A DNA stretch of 64,000 nucleotides, from positions 744,001 through 808,000 of the forward strand of contig SRSI01000077.1 in assembly GCA_005656395.1 (NCBI GenBank). Direction: 5' to 3'. Of this stretch, positions 34,906 through 47,622 are shown piece by piece. The stretch comes from Strongyloides papillosus (taxonomy: Eukaryota > Nematoda > Chromadorea > Rhabditida > Strongyloididae). The notes under the pieces are model-generated. The model did not search any database. It was not told the origin of the DNA and saw nothing but the letters and a program-made list of their open reading frames with translations. The translations under genes were made by a program, and so were the position numbers. Within the stretch, counting starts at the first letter, position 1. Each line of letters begins with the position of its first letter.

Positions 34906-37693
34906 TTATTCCTTGCCTTCAGCTAACTTTTGACAAAAACTTAGAAAGGGCGGTGATATACTCTTCCCTTGATCATTTCTTATAACTACTGCCCTCTTCC
35001 CACCAACATTATGTGTGGAAAATTTAATATTAGCATTATCTTTCAATTTAAATGGAGGTAATAAACTTCTTAAGAATTCCGTTGCCTTTGGTACACATAA
35101 GTAATCACGAATTTCAAGATTAATATTGTGTTCACCCGCCAAAGATACTACTTCTGATTGTACTATCGGAAGATTTTTTATTTCATCTGGACATTCATAT
35201 ATATTCACATTTGCTGCACTGTTGAAAGTAAATTGTCGTTTAGTATCACATTCAATAAAAACAATATCCATTATATTAGATTCATTTCTATCCATTTGAC
35301 AATTTGAAGAAGTAGATGATTGGTCAGAATCAGAATCTCCACTTTCATCCATATAATCGTATTTTACGAAAACTTTATACCTTTCGTTTTTATACTCTAA
35401 AATATATTTTGTATCAGGCATTGTTCTGTCAAATGAAACCTCTTTTAATTTACTCTAAAATAAAACTATTAGTGAAATTGTACTATAAAAACATACTTCA
35501 TCAAGTCTCAATAAAGCATCCTGATGCTTTAAGTATGCTTTTAATGAGGCTTCATCAAAAATGCGGATATCATTTACATTATTAATGTTTACCACAGCAC
35601 AACGTTTTGTACTTTTCAATTTTTTCTTTGTATAATTATTTTGAGAAGACTTATCTGAATAGTTAATATTTTCCGTTGAAGAAGTAGCATCATTAGATAA
35701 TCCACTGTCATAATCACTTACATCTGGTAATTTCTCCTCAGTATCATTATTTCCACTTTCTTTATCTAATGAATCTTTAAACGATATATCTTTGAACCTA
35801 ACAGCACGGGAGCTTCTCGTACTTTCTTTAGATGTTGTAGTTGAATTTGAGAGACTGCTGTCGGGGCGGCCTAGATTCTGATAACGTAACACTGGAGACA
35901 ATGCCTTTTCATCATGCATCTTGCCGGCATATTGAATATTTAATTTCAAGAATTCATCTATGGTTTGATCAATCTTCGTTCTTTCTGATTGTGACACACC
36001 AAAGCCTAGATCCCAATTTACACGTTCGCATAACTCATCTGCTAGCTCATCACTCATCAAGTCTGGTGTAACGTTACCGGAACAATCTTCTTCATCACGT
36101 TTTTTGGTTCTGAATGATCCAAAAGCAAAAACATCATCATCTGTCACCTTTGAAGCTTTATTAGGAGACAAAGGTGAAATTTTCATTGAACATTGCATTT
36201 TTAATGACTGTCCCAAAATCTCTCCTTTTCCTTTAAATGAGGCATTCATAGATGAAGCAAATGCTCCTTTTTTACGTAGTGAAGGTTCCTTGAAAGTTCC
36301 ACAGTTACCCGTAACAACACCCATTTCATCACGATAAGTATTGAACATGATACCTTTATAATTCTCAACCAAATCCAATCCTTCATGTCGAACAGTAAGA
36401 AACTTTTTATTGACACGACGTTCAACTGTTACAAGGTTATTGCTTTTAAATAAATTTTTTAACACAGAAATTCTGCGTGATGAAGTATCTTTGTTAGACA
36501 TTATTGAATTCCTGTTTTTGAAATCTCCAAGCTTCACCTTACAATAAAACCGGGGCAGCGAAAAAGTGTTAGTTAATCTCCATAAAATTTCAGACTCATT
36601 ATCAATATCCACATTTAGAAATAATAAACTTGGCTGGTCAATACAATAACAAGAAAATTTCTTACTTCCCACTGCTGTTATCTCAACACGGTAAAACTTC
36701 TCCGTAACAGAATCAAAAAAGACGAATGTCTTGCCGATGTCGTCGGAAACAACTCCTTCAGTAGATAATAGTTTGTTAAATTCTCCAACCGAATAAGAAC
36801 CAGTCAAGGAATCAAGGAAGTAAGAATATGCAATGCTCAGAGAGACTGGTCTTACGTAAATAGTTTCTGCATCATGAACACCAACAACATAACCGTCGGT
36901 ATTTACATCGTTAATCTCGTGGCATTCACTGACGTGACAATCATCTTTATACTTTATATGATATTTATTATTATCACAAAATTGACTCCATTCAGTACTT
37001 TTCTTCCCAAAAGCATCCAATCCTATGTAGTCGTATTTTATTGATGTAATCATCTTAGTGCATGAAGAAAAAAGTGCGTGAACGATTGTTCCAGTAATGT
37101 TAATTATATTTACATTCAAAAAATCACCAACATGAATATCTGTAGCTCCAAGCATTCTATATTTGTTAAGATATGAAGATGGAAGACTCCTTGCCACAAA
37201 ACACAAGGGAAATGCAAAGTTACCCGCTAACATACTATCATCTAACTTATAGATACATGATTCATCTAAAGATCCATAAACCACACCACTATCAATGCAT
37301 TGAAGAGTTGGACGGTTTCTTCTATCCTTGCCGACAATTCTTACCCTTCCAATTAGCTCTCCACTTTTTGTAACACAAAGTCCAACACCACCAATATCAC
37401 ACTGAAAAAATTACAATAATTCCGTTTTTGAATAATAAAAATAAGAAACTTACTTTATCCAAACGTTCTTTTTTATCGATGTTCATCAAAAACGACTGGC
37501 ACAATTTCCCGAGTTCCTTGTCCAAGGCGTTAGTTTTGATAGGTTTTAACCAAATGTTACCAGTTTTTTCACTAACTCTACTGACGTAACATTGGATACT
37601 TTTTGGAGAACATCCAAATTCTTCATATTCTTTTCCAAAAGAAAGTGCATTGTTAAGAAAACCCAAGTGAGAATGTAATGATAGCGATGACAT
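34906..37693 (-). CDS. Tudor-domain-like protein, unassigned
   Basis: Three exons, 37693-37454, 37401-35497 and 35454-34906, phase 0; 897 aa. The N-terminal half has at least two regions that read like extended tudor modules: GELIGRVRIVGKDRRNRPT followed by LQCIDSGVVYGS, and GYVVGVHDAETIYVRPVSLS followed later by KFYRVEITAVGSKKFSCYC. The typical tudor pattern is a small barrel with FxR/YRAxV and D-x-G-N-x; here the last Asn/aromatic positions have drifted. From about residue 430 the protein is Ser/Lys/Glu-rich and probably disordered, and the last exon holds a small folded-looking end (LPPFKLKDNANIKFSTHNVG). Family knowledge: nematode tudor proteins such as EKL-1 and ERI-5 work in small-RNA amplification with RNA-dependent RNA polymerase complexes; whether this one does is a guess. 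No orthologue recognised. Confidence 0.7.
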
Positions 37694-39114
37694 AAGGAAA
37701 TAGTCGAATTAGTAGTGTTAGTTCTTCTTTACAATAAAACAATGACTAAAGTGGTTTTATTGATGAATGTTAACGTATTTATACGACTTTACTTTGTCAT
37801 CAAACTATTTGTTTCATTTAAAAAAATAAAATGATATCTTTGCCATTTTTCTACCTTGTAAAAAATCTTTAGTCTTTTATTAATGGGTAGATCGATTTTG
37901 CTTTTCTAGTTAATTTTGTTATTATAAAGCCCATCTTTATAATTGGAAATTAATCTCTTTATGTTTCTCACAAAAGTTCTCATGATTTTAGTGAAATTAA
38001 GAAATCAAGCAAGTTATTAACTTTATTTACAAAAATTAAATACGTTGTAGAACTGATAATTTACTCTAACACCATACTTTATTATATTTAGCTTGTTTTA
38101 TTTGTTTTAAAAAGTTATCGCTAATTTTGCAATTAGTTTTTAGAAAGAGATACAAAATTTGCTTGAATTCTATAAGACTTTTCTTGACTAACATTAAGCT
38201 ACTCTCATAACATTATTAAATATTAAATTCAAAATAAAATATCTGTAGAATTAACTACCTAATTTAAGTGTAGTTTTGTTTTAAACTTAGGGCAATATAT
38301 TAGTTTAATTAACCGTATGTGATAAGTTTTCAAACGAGAATGTTAACAAAATTTTTATTAAGTTTTAAATACAATAACGTTATGGCGATACACAACTAAT
38401 ATTTTTTAAACATGGAGGAAGCTTACGGACGATGTCTGACTCATTTTAAAATATTTTTTTACCAGAAGAAATTAATCATAATTAATAGGGTAATATTATA
38501 AATACTCAATAGAGAGTTGGAATTTTCACTCCCAAAACGTTCATAAATGCTGAGAAAAGAACAATCATCTATAAATAACGAAAATTAAAAAATTTCTACG
38601 AGAAAATGAGTTTGTATTAGTAAAGTGATGAACGGTTAAGGAAACTGTTATTCTATCAGAAATTTGACATTTTATTCTACAACGATCGGCGTGATGTATT
38701 CAAAGAAAATCAAGATAAAATAAAATACGTAGTACGTGAATGATATAAAATGATTTAAAAATAAAATTTATTACAACATAAAAATATAAACAAAAACGGT
38801 GTATAACCTTAAAAAACATGGGAAAACAGCAGCTAAAAACAACCGTGGGTTGTATACGGATTGAAATATACGTTTATTTAGCTTCATCCTTGTAAATCTC
38901 CTTCAGTTTGGTCAACTCTTTCTAACGATCGATCACAAGATACAGCAAAAAAAGTCCAGTGAGTAAATTTGATTTTCCAATAATGACAAAGAACACACTA
39001 AAGTTATAGTATTAGGTAAACACATATAAGAATAGCCAAACATACAAAGTTTAACATAAAATCGTCATACGTAAAAATCCAAACAACGTAACAGTTCCCA
39101 AGTCCAACAAAATC
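37694..39114. other. Intergenic upstream of the tudor-type gene
   Basis: About 1.4 kb with no supported gene. On the minus strand at about 38936-38881 a GTTAG acceptor is followed by 16 open codons ending in a stop (KELTKLKEIYKDEAK), which reads like a last exon, but no partner exon was found. Confidence 0.45.
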
Positions 39115-39995
39115 CTTTTTTTGTCATCAAAAGGTTAGCTCTAACAAAAGATGCCTTTAAAGGCGAAGTACCACTGGTAACCGGTGGGCGTACAAACGTG
39201 TGTAAAGCAATGGTTAGCACGATATCTACGTTAGGTGGCAACGTTGCAATTCCATCGAGGAAAATCAAAATTCTCAACGATGGAATAAGAATAGATTGAA
39301 AGAGAATGTATAAGACCAAAGCTACCAATTCAAACTTATGTTCGTGATATGGACACAGTCAAAAGTGCATAAATAACAATTGAGACCGAATTTGGTAAAA
39401 TTCCAAAAGTTGCCATAAACAATACAGCTGGAAATTTTCCTCCTCCGTTCGAGGAGATGACTTCTAATGGCTTCAAAACAGTTGTAGATATCGTGCCACA
39501 TGGATCCTTCAATGTAACTCAAGAAGTTGGTAGAAGAGTCACTAAAAATCAAAACGATGATTGCTCATTCTCGTCCATCTCTGCCACCCACACCTTTAAT
39601 ACTGTTGAATTGTTAGATCTAGTGATCCTGCAAAAGCCGTGTCGAATCACTCGAGAGTTGGGGCTAAATACGGTATGAGGAGATCCAACATCACTAGTCC
39701 AGGTCCTTACACTAGCAAAAGGAGGCTTCGGTAATCTAAGTTCTGCAAAAGTTCAAGACAGTATTGGAAAGGTCTCTAGTAGAGTCTTTGCAGGCAAATG
39801 TAGAGATATTCAAGAGGTAGCCAATATAGCTGCATTTATTGCCAAAGATTATGTTCCATATACTGCGGTACGAACACCGGAATGATGGAGATATACCGCA
39901 TTTACTTGGAAACAATGAAGTCGACCCATAATACTACCATGAGTACACAAAAGAGATGTGGGAAGACAAGACAAAAACTATACAAGGAGAAATAA
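39115..39995 (+). pseudogene. DECR1: Decayed 2,4-dienoyl-CoA reductase (DECR-type SDR) pseudogene
   Basis: Fragments in shifting frames line up in order with the DECR family. From the start: VIKRLALTKDAFKGEVPLVT with a damaged Rossmann glycine motif (TGGRTNVCKAM instead of TGGGTGxGKAM), then a stop, RDMDTVKSA followed by a stop, KVAINNTAGNFPPPFEEMT, KYGMRRSNITSPGPYTSK, CRDIQEVANIAAFIAKDY, DGDIPHLLGNNEVDP plus a stop, and HEYTKEMWEDKTKTIQGE. At least three in-frame stops and several frameshifts exclude a working enzyme. The live enzyme reduces 2,4-dienoyl-CoA with NADPH in breakdown of unsaturated fatty acids. The span (about 880 bp) equals the coding length, so no introns are present: a processed copy or a copy of an intron-poor parent. 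Base composition is less AT-rich than the flanks, suggesting fairly recent decay. Confidence 0.85.
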
Positions 39996-40555
39996 AAATA
40001 AATGTTACCTTTTCTGTGTTAAAGATCTATACCTGACTAACAAAATAAGCAATAACAAACTAGTTATTCATCAATGTTCTTTTGTAGAAAACAGTACCAA
40101 AAAAATTGCACAATCACACAATGATAGACAGACACATCGCCGCCAAACTCGACAATACCCAAAAGTTTGTTGTTTTTTTTCCTCTCAGGATACTCTACTT
40201 TGTGTAGTCCTTTTAGTTAAAAGTTTTGTTTAGTGTTGGTCTTAAAGCGTTAATCATGTCACTTTCTTTATTTATCACTCTACTTTTTGCGAGTATTACT
40301 ACAACACCTTTCGCACCATAGTTTGTTTTGTTATTCAGTGATGTTGTAATTTTTTTGGTTGTTTAAAATGTTTTTTCTTTGTTTATAGTAATTTTTTCGA
40401 GAGATCGTTTTACTTCTCATCCATATTAATCTACCAATTATTCTAATTTCGTCATTTTTAGGTTTACTGAAATCCACTAAAGATACTAACTGCGCTACCT
40501 CGATATTTATTCTCGTATAATAAGTTTTAAATTAATGAAATAAATAATCAGTAAT
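39996..40555. other. Intergenic, no gene seen
   Basis: About 560 bases between the pseudogene and the zinc-finger gene. The open frame at 39958-40233 runs out of the pseudogene tail and is not coding. The second half must hold the promoter of the zinc-finger gene. Confidence 0.5.
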
Positions 40556-42974
40556 ATGATGATAAATGGGAACTCAATTTACCAGTTGCCAGGCGATGGT
40601 GGATATCGGCGCGTGAAGAATGAATTTACATCTCCGACTCCAATCAAAAAGGCTAAATTTGACGTAAGTGAAATAAACCCCATTACTAATAAATATAATG
40701 TTTTAGCGAGAACTGTCTAAGGAAAATGACGAGAATATAAATCGATTTGACGACTCCCCAGAAATTTCGAGTTCTATAGTTGTTTCAGAGAATTCTGTGA
40801 ACAACTTTGCCCTTCTAAATAAGAACACCGCTACTGCAAAAGTTGTCTCAAAGAGACAGAAAACTACTAGGCGTCGGAGATTCTCTTTCAACGTATCAAC
40901 GATCAGAGCTCGAAAAGATACTATGACGATAGAGGAATTACAAGACTGTTTGGACAGAAAGTTAGAAGAAAGATTACTTCGAAGTGTACCTGTGGAACTA
41001 ATTAATAAGACCCATGCGAAGTGTTTGATTTGCGAAAGCATTATATCACTAAACAGGAAGTTTGAAATCGTTCACGTCGTAAGACATTTCCTTTCTTGGC
41101 ACAAGACAAATCACATTTGCACAAGAGCATGGCCAGGATTAGAAGGTCAATTATGCACGAAATCGAATGCATATTTAAAGTTTCTACACGAGTGTCCTGA
41201 GGGTAGGGAATTTTTCACAGGAAATGAAATTTCTTTCATCCCAAAGGATTATGATGGTGATGTTGTTAAGAAGGTTACTGCGAGAGATAAATATAGTAAA
41301 CCATTATACGCTCCTAATAAGTCTTCTTTTAACGTTGAATGTAAACTATGTGGTATTGTAATGGAGCATCGTGACGTATCTACACATTTTCTTACATGTC
41401 ATTCAGGAGATGTAAGTACTCCCAGATGTAATCTTTGTACGCAGGAAGTTCTTATCAATGCAGAGTTTAAATTTTTGTACGGGAAAGATTACCAAATTTC
41501 TATTGTGGATGAGGAAAGTATAATGTCTATCACTCTTGATAAATCTTTCAAAGGAATTGACGAGCTCTACAATGTCCTTTCTACTTCAGATATTGATGAA
41601 CCAATGTGTGGTGACAACGGTGCTTCAGATAAAACTATGAGCGCAGAAGGAGCCCAGGACAATGATACATTAAGAATTGAGGGATCCAACAATCCCCGCA
41701 ACTTGGGAAAAAGTGCGAAACCGAAAAGAGTTTTCGTTCACCCACGATACAGACAAGCAATTCCAGAAAATTCACGTTTCGTTGAGGAGTTAGCAGTAAA
41801 TCAATGGAGATGCAAACTATGTGACAGAACTATTATTGGTGCCGTCATATCTTCAGCTGCTACAAAACATTTTAAAAAATACCACTATGAAGATAGTACC
41901 TACTTCGATGAAAAGACCAACAAGGAAAAATACAACCCAAAGTCTATTTTCTATCAATTTTCCATGGAATTATGTGATGCACGCCTCATTAGATGCTCTA
42001 AAGGTAATGTAAGAATGATTGATGAAAATACAATCTTCTGTAAACAATGTAATGGTAATTATATGAATCTTCATAAAGCTTTTAATATTTGTCGTGGAGT
42101 AAGACATTTGAAACTTAAGCACCCAGAGTTGATGCCTGAGCATAATGAGCCTGTTTATCGGGAGAGAAGTGACAGTGGAGATTCCTGTGGTGTTGAAGAA
42201 AATAATGAGATATTGGTTAGTGAAAATCTTTCATTTGTTTCGAAGGTTGAAGAGGAGTGTTTAACTGATTTTCAAACAAGTACCTTCAATTCTGTTGATT
42301 TGCTTTCTGATGCCGATAATGCAGTACCTCCAACAACATATGTTTGTAACGATGAATCTGGAAATACTATTTTTAATAACGTTATATCATATAGTGGGGC
42401 TCACGATAATTATGTATCAAATGATTTTGTAGATTGTGTTTCTAACTCATCTTTGATTGGTGGAGGTGTTTTACTTGCTCCTGAAATAAGGGAAGAGTAT
42501 TTATATAATTCTCAAGTCAGTAACTATGATCTTACTGGTCTTCCTTACATACCCAATAATTCATTATTTCCAGTAGAATATGACTATGGGAATATGCTTG
42601 AAGATACTTCTTTTAATTACACAATACCACTTGACGAAATTTACGATAACAGTACTTCAAATAATTTTCCGGATTACTCATCTACTTCGCCTTACCGTCT
42701 TTCTGGATTAAATTCTATGGAGTACTCCGACGGTTACTCACCCTCTTCATTACTATCTCAAGAGATGGTAGGAATTCAAGTTGATGATGGATCTGCCGAT
42801 TTCTTCACAAAAGTAAACTACAAAAAATATCCAATTTCAAAGGAAGCAATAGATTCGATTCTTAAGATGAGGGATATTGACGGAAGAGAATGTTATATTT
42901 TGATGACGGAGTCGGACGAATTTAATCACGATATTGCATTTAAAATCTTCCATAAGAACTATTCTAAAATTTAA
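40556..42974 (+). CDS. Four-finger C2H2-like zinc protein, unknown function
   Basis: Two exons, 40556-40663 and 40707-42974, phase 0; 791 aa. Two ATGs stand in tandem at the start. Four zinc modules of one type are visible: CLIC...RHFLSWH (Cys142/145, His163/168), CKLC...THFLTCH (248/251, 263/268), CKLC...KHFKKYH (405/408, 424/429) and CKQC...RHLKLKH (481/484, 503/508). Each has Cys-x2-Cys and exactly His-x4-His, with 12-19 residues between; the last half of each is a helix with an aromatic or leucine after the first His. The pattern is closer to BED-like or degenerate C2H2 fingers than to classical C2H2. The region between residues 70 and 110 is basic (RQKTTRRRRFSF), possibly a nuclear signal. 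The last 280 residues are acidic and rich in Asn, Ser and Tyr. A DNA-binding nuclear role is inferred; no orthologue recognised. Confidence 0.8.
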
Positions 42975-44290
42975 TGCGCTTCCAATCATGAACTTGTGTA
43001 CTTTGTAAAGAACTTTTTAAAATATTTAACTTTAATATTCTTTTATAACTACCCTTCTGAAAATATTCATAATTCTATTTTTTTATACATAATTTTTTTG
43101 TTTATTGTAAATAATAACTGTACTATATGCTGTATTTAAATGTAATTTTTTTTTGTAATATTTCACTAAATTAATGTAAGAGAATTTATCAATAAAGTAA
43201 ATTTAACAATTCAGTTGTTTCATTAATTCTTGTTGCCTACATTGATACTCCGTATCAAAGTCGTTTACAATGTAAAGGAATAAAAATTTTTTCCTCAAAA
43301 AACATAAGTGATTAGTTCAATATAATTTACCGATATTTTGATTTATCCAAATTCACAAATCATGGAAAATGAATTTTGCGAGAAAAAATTCCAAACAATT
43401 ACTCATCATATTGTAAATTTTGATGTAGAAACTATAAAACTATCAATTTACTTAATGTAATAATGTAACGATGACGCTATAAGAAATCCTACACAGTCTT
43501 TTTAAACATTTTCTTTATTATCAATGTTATTCATTTCTCTTATATTATTGCTTACAAAATTTACAAACTACTTTCGAAAAATGTGTGTCTACATAGAGAT
43601 TTGCCATGAAAAGAAATTTAACTTTTTAAACTAAAATATAGATGAAATATGTCGCTTGTCTAATTTGTTAAAAGAATGTTCATTATTTTTTAGAAATATT
43701 TAACTCTAACTTTTCTAGCTAACCAATTTATAATACAAGTCTCATGATTATTTTTTAAAAATAGGAATTTTTGTTTTCTTTTAAATAGCACTTTTCATAA
43801 ACAATTTGTAATTAGCGTTTTATATACGATGGTAGTATCTTTTTATACTATAAAATTTATTTTTAAAAATAATTTCAATTTTACAAATCTATAAAAAAAC
43901 GTAAATTGAACTTAAATTTACACAATTAATATGACTTTCCTTATAAAGTAACAAATAGCCTCAAACACATGCCTAATGTGCTTGATTCCACTAATCTTTT
44001 ACCTATGAAAGATTACAAAAGTTCTAGAAATTTTCGTAAAATATTATTCATTTTATCGTTATTACGTGTCTCTTTCTTTTTATACTTTTTTTACATATTA
44101 TTGTCTTGTTAAATATTGTAGTGGACATACAATAAAAATTTTACTTAAGTATCAATTATCTTACAACGCTAGTTTTATATTGGGATATCGTCTTTTTTAT
44201 CAAAATGTGTTTTAAAATTTGTAAAGCTTTTTTGATTTTATTTTAATATTTTCCTTTACAGAATACTTTTAGTTGTGAAATTTATTTAAA
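42975..44290. other. Intergenic, no gene seen
   Basis: About 1.3 kb between two plus-strand genes, very AT-rich, no coding signal. A poly(A) signal for the zinc-finger gene is listed separately. Confidence 0.55.
43191..43196 (+). promoter_or_regulatory. Candidate poly(A) signal for the zinc-finger gene
   Basis: AATAAA about 215 nt after the stop codon, the first good hexamer downstream. Confidence 0.4.
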
Positions 44291-47200
44291 ATGACTAGTA
44301 AACGGTGTTTTGATGAAATATCAAAAGTCAACGGTGATGTTGCCAATCTCGAAGAAGAAGACGAATCAAAAATAGATGAAATTGACGCTCTCTTTGAGGC
44401 CTGTGAATCTAATAATATTAGTGCTGATGTTGTCGTTGCATCTAAAAAATTAAAGACATCTGACATTAATTCTGATGAAGTTGAGAAGAAAAAAACGGAG
44501 GATGATGTTTTTGAAAATTTGGAAATTCCAAACTCACCACATATTAAAATTATTACACTGGAAAATCAGCAAAATTGTACTCATGAGGTTAGTTTTATAT
44601 AAAGTGTAATTAAATAGTATTTTATTATAGATTGCTATTCCTGATGTCTGTGAATATAAGCCACTCGCTTTGCCTACAAGAAAACCTGCAAAAGATTATC
44701 CATTTAAACTTGATTCTTTTCAAAGAGAAGCTGTATTGTGTATTGAAAATAATCAGTCGGTTCTTGTATCTGCCCACACTTCAGCAGGGAAAACTGTTGT
44801 GGCTTTGTATGCTATTGCTGTATGTCTTCGTGAAAAACAGAGAGTTATTTATACATCTCCGATTAAGGCGCTTTCTAATCAAAAATACCGTGAACTCCAA
44901 GAGGAATTTTCTGATGTGGGTTTAATGACAGGAGATGTTACTTTAAATCCTGATGCATCAGTTCTTGTAATGACAACAGAAATTTTAAGAAGTATGTTGT
45001 ATCGTGGTTCCGAAATTCTTGCTGAAGTTGGTTGGGTAATTTTTGATGAAATACACTATATGAGGGATGGTGAGAGAGGTGTTGTTTGGGAAGAAACAAT
45101 CATTTTACTTCCTGATAATATACATTATGTATTTTTATCCGCTACCATTCCAAATGCAAGACAATTCGCTGAATGGGTTGCATATTTACACAAACAACCA
45201 TGCCATGTAATTTACACTGATTACAGACCTACACCACTGCAACATTTTATTTATCCTTGTGGAGGAAACGGTTTATTTGAAGTTGTCACAACAACAGGAG
45301 AATTTAGAGAAGATAAATTTAATTCGGCAATTTCAATTCTCGATACTGCTGGTGATGCAGCAAAAGAAATTAATGAAAGAGGAAGAAAAGGAGGTGTTAA
45401 AGGCGATAGTAATGTGTGTAAAATTATTAGGACTATTCTTGATAGAGATATGCTTCCTGTGATTGTTTTTAGTTTTAGTAGAAAAGAATGCGAGTCGTAT
45501 GCTACCACCTTAAAAGATATGGATTTTAACACTGAAAAAAATAAAAAAGTTGTACAAGAGATTTTTAACAATGCAATTGGATTACTATCAGAAGCAGATC
45601 GACAATTACCTCAAATTGGACAAGTTTTACCATTTATATTAAGAGGCATTGGTATTCACCATTCAGGTTTATTGCCAATTATTAAAGAAACAATTGAAAT
45701 TCTTTTTGGGGAGGGTTTAATTCGTGTGCTTTTTGCCACGGAAACTTTTGCTATGGGATTGAATATGCCTGCTAGAACGGTTTTATTTACGGCTGCAAGA
45801 AAATTTGATGGTAAAGACAACAGGTGGATTACTTCTGGAGAGTACATTCAAATGGCAGGTAGAGCTGGAAGAAGAGGAAAAGACGATCGCGGTATGGTAA
45901 TAGTTATGATTGACCAACAAATTAAAGCTGATAACTTGAAACAAATGATTAAAGGGAAGACGGATAGTATGGACTCTGCTTTTCGCTTAACATATAACAT
46001 GGTACTAAATCTTCTTAGAGTGGATGGTATTAATCCAGAATTCATGCTTGAAAAGTCATTTCATCAATTTCAAAATTACGCAAATATCCCCACTTATTTG
46101 AATGATGCTAAAAACAAACAGGCAATTGTTGAAAAAATAAAAGTTGATCATGAGGAAGATATTCAAAGTTATTTTGAGATTACTGCAAAAATCAAACAAT
46201 TGGAAAAAGATGTTGCGGAAGAAATACGCAAACCGAAGAATATCGTACCATTCCTTGCTACTGGTAGACTTGTTAAAATGAAAGTAGAGAAAGAAGATTT
46301 TGGATGGGGAGTAATTTTAGACTGGAAAAAGACACAAAAATCTATCGAAAATTTAGATCCTGAAATAATTTATATTGTGACTGTCGGGATGTTTGTCTGT
46401 TCCAGAACAGAGCATGAACGAAATGTTAATAACCTTCTTCCACCAACAGATCCTTCTAGATCAGTAATGATTTCTGTTGACACTACATTAGACTGTATTG
46501 AATCTATAAGTTCGATAAGATTGAAAATACCAGAAAATAATAATGATGTTGATGATCGTCTCAAAACTATAGGAAAGTTACTTACTGTTGCATTGAAAAG
46601 ATTTAACGGTAAACCTAAATTACTTGATCCAATAAATGAAATGAATATTAGATGTCCGCAATTTGCTAACAACTTAGAAAATTTAAAGGCTTATATTCAT
46701 CTTAGAGATAATCATAAAATTAAAAAATTTCCTAATTTTGATGAATTATATTCTCAATACCAAGCAAAAGCAAAAGCTATTGAAGATGCTAAAGAGGCGT
46801 TAGAGAAATTCAAGAAAGCCAAATCTTTATTGTTAGAAGAAGAGTTGAAAAAAAGAATAGTGGTCCTTCGTCAAATGAAATTCTGTAAAGAAGATGGTGT
46901 TTTAACTCAGAAAGGACGTGTTGCTTGTGAAATTTCTGCTGCTGATGAGTTAGTTTTGACTGAGATGATTTTCGGAGGTGTTTTCACAGAGTTAGACTAT
47001 AAGCAGATTGCAGCACTACTGTCTTGTTTTGTTTTTCAAGAAAATGCTGGTCAAAGTAAATTACAAGAAGAATTATCTGGATGCCTTAAAACAATGCAAG
47101 AGTATGCTAAAAGAATTTACTATATTGAAAGAGATGCAGGTATTGAAAAGGACCTCACTGAATATGTTAAATCTTTTAAACCACAACTTATGGATGTTGT

Positions 47201-47420
47201 TCATGCTTGGGCTAGTGGTATAACATTTCCTGAATTATTGAAGAAAACTACCGTTTTTGAAGGATCTATAATAAGATGTATGAGAAGATTAGAAGAATTG
47301 TTAAGACAAATGACTTGTGCAGCAGGTAGTATGGGGGATAAAACACTTGCAGATAAATTTGAACAAGCTAGAGCAGCTATCAAAAGAGATATTGTATTTG
47401 CTGCATCTTTATACCTTTAG
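44291..47420 (+). CDS. MTREX: RNA helicase MTR4 (exosome cofactor)
   Basis: Two exons, 44291-44587 and 44631-47420, phase 0; 1028 aa. Ski2-like 3'-5' helicase that feeds RNAs to the nuclear exosome within TRAMP and related complexes. Visible: acidic N-terminal arm, then YPFKLDSFQREA, Walker A SAHTSAGKT (146-154), TSPIKALSNQKYRE, the DEIH box near 238, SATIPNARQFAEW, motif IV region VFSFSRKECE, GIGIHHSGLLPI, ATETFAMGLNMPARTV and QMAGRAGRRGKDD. The arch/KOW insertion lies around GRLVKMKVEKEDFGWGV, and the C-terminus ends GSIIRCMRRLEELLRQM and KRDIVFAASLYL, the hallmark MTR4 end rather than SKI2. Every core motif is intact. The 43-nt intron separates the N-terminal arm from the core. It converges with ATR, with 202 bp between the two stops. 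Confidence 0.97.
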
Positions 47421-47521
47421 TATTATATTGTTTTGTTGTTTATTGTATTTCTTTTTTGTCTTATACCATTGTATATATACTTATCCTTTGAAATTCATTG
47501 AAATAATGTTATAACATATAA

Positions 47522-47527
47522 AATAAA
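47522..47527 (+). promoter_or_regulatory. Candidate poly(A) signal for MTR4
   Basis: AATAAA about 100 nt after the stop codon, in the 202-bp gap before the opposite ATR stop. Confidence 0.4.
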
Positions 47528-47622
47528 GTGTTTTTTTCGAATGAATTATAATTTATAATAAGTATTTACAAATAAAAATTAGAAGAAATACATACAAAAT
47601 ATATACATTAAATATGAGTAAA

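Noticed and set aside
38881..38936. Minus-strand mini-exon ending KELTKLKEIYKDEAK
   Set aside because: It has an acceptor-like GTTAG and a protein-like sequence, but only 16 codons and no upstream exon could be found.
39065..39552. Minus-strand open frames of 76-87 codons
   Set aside because: They are antisense to the DECR pseudogene, whose homology is clearly on the plus strand.
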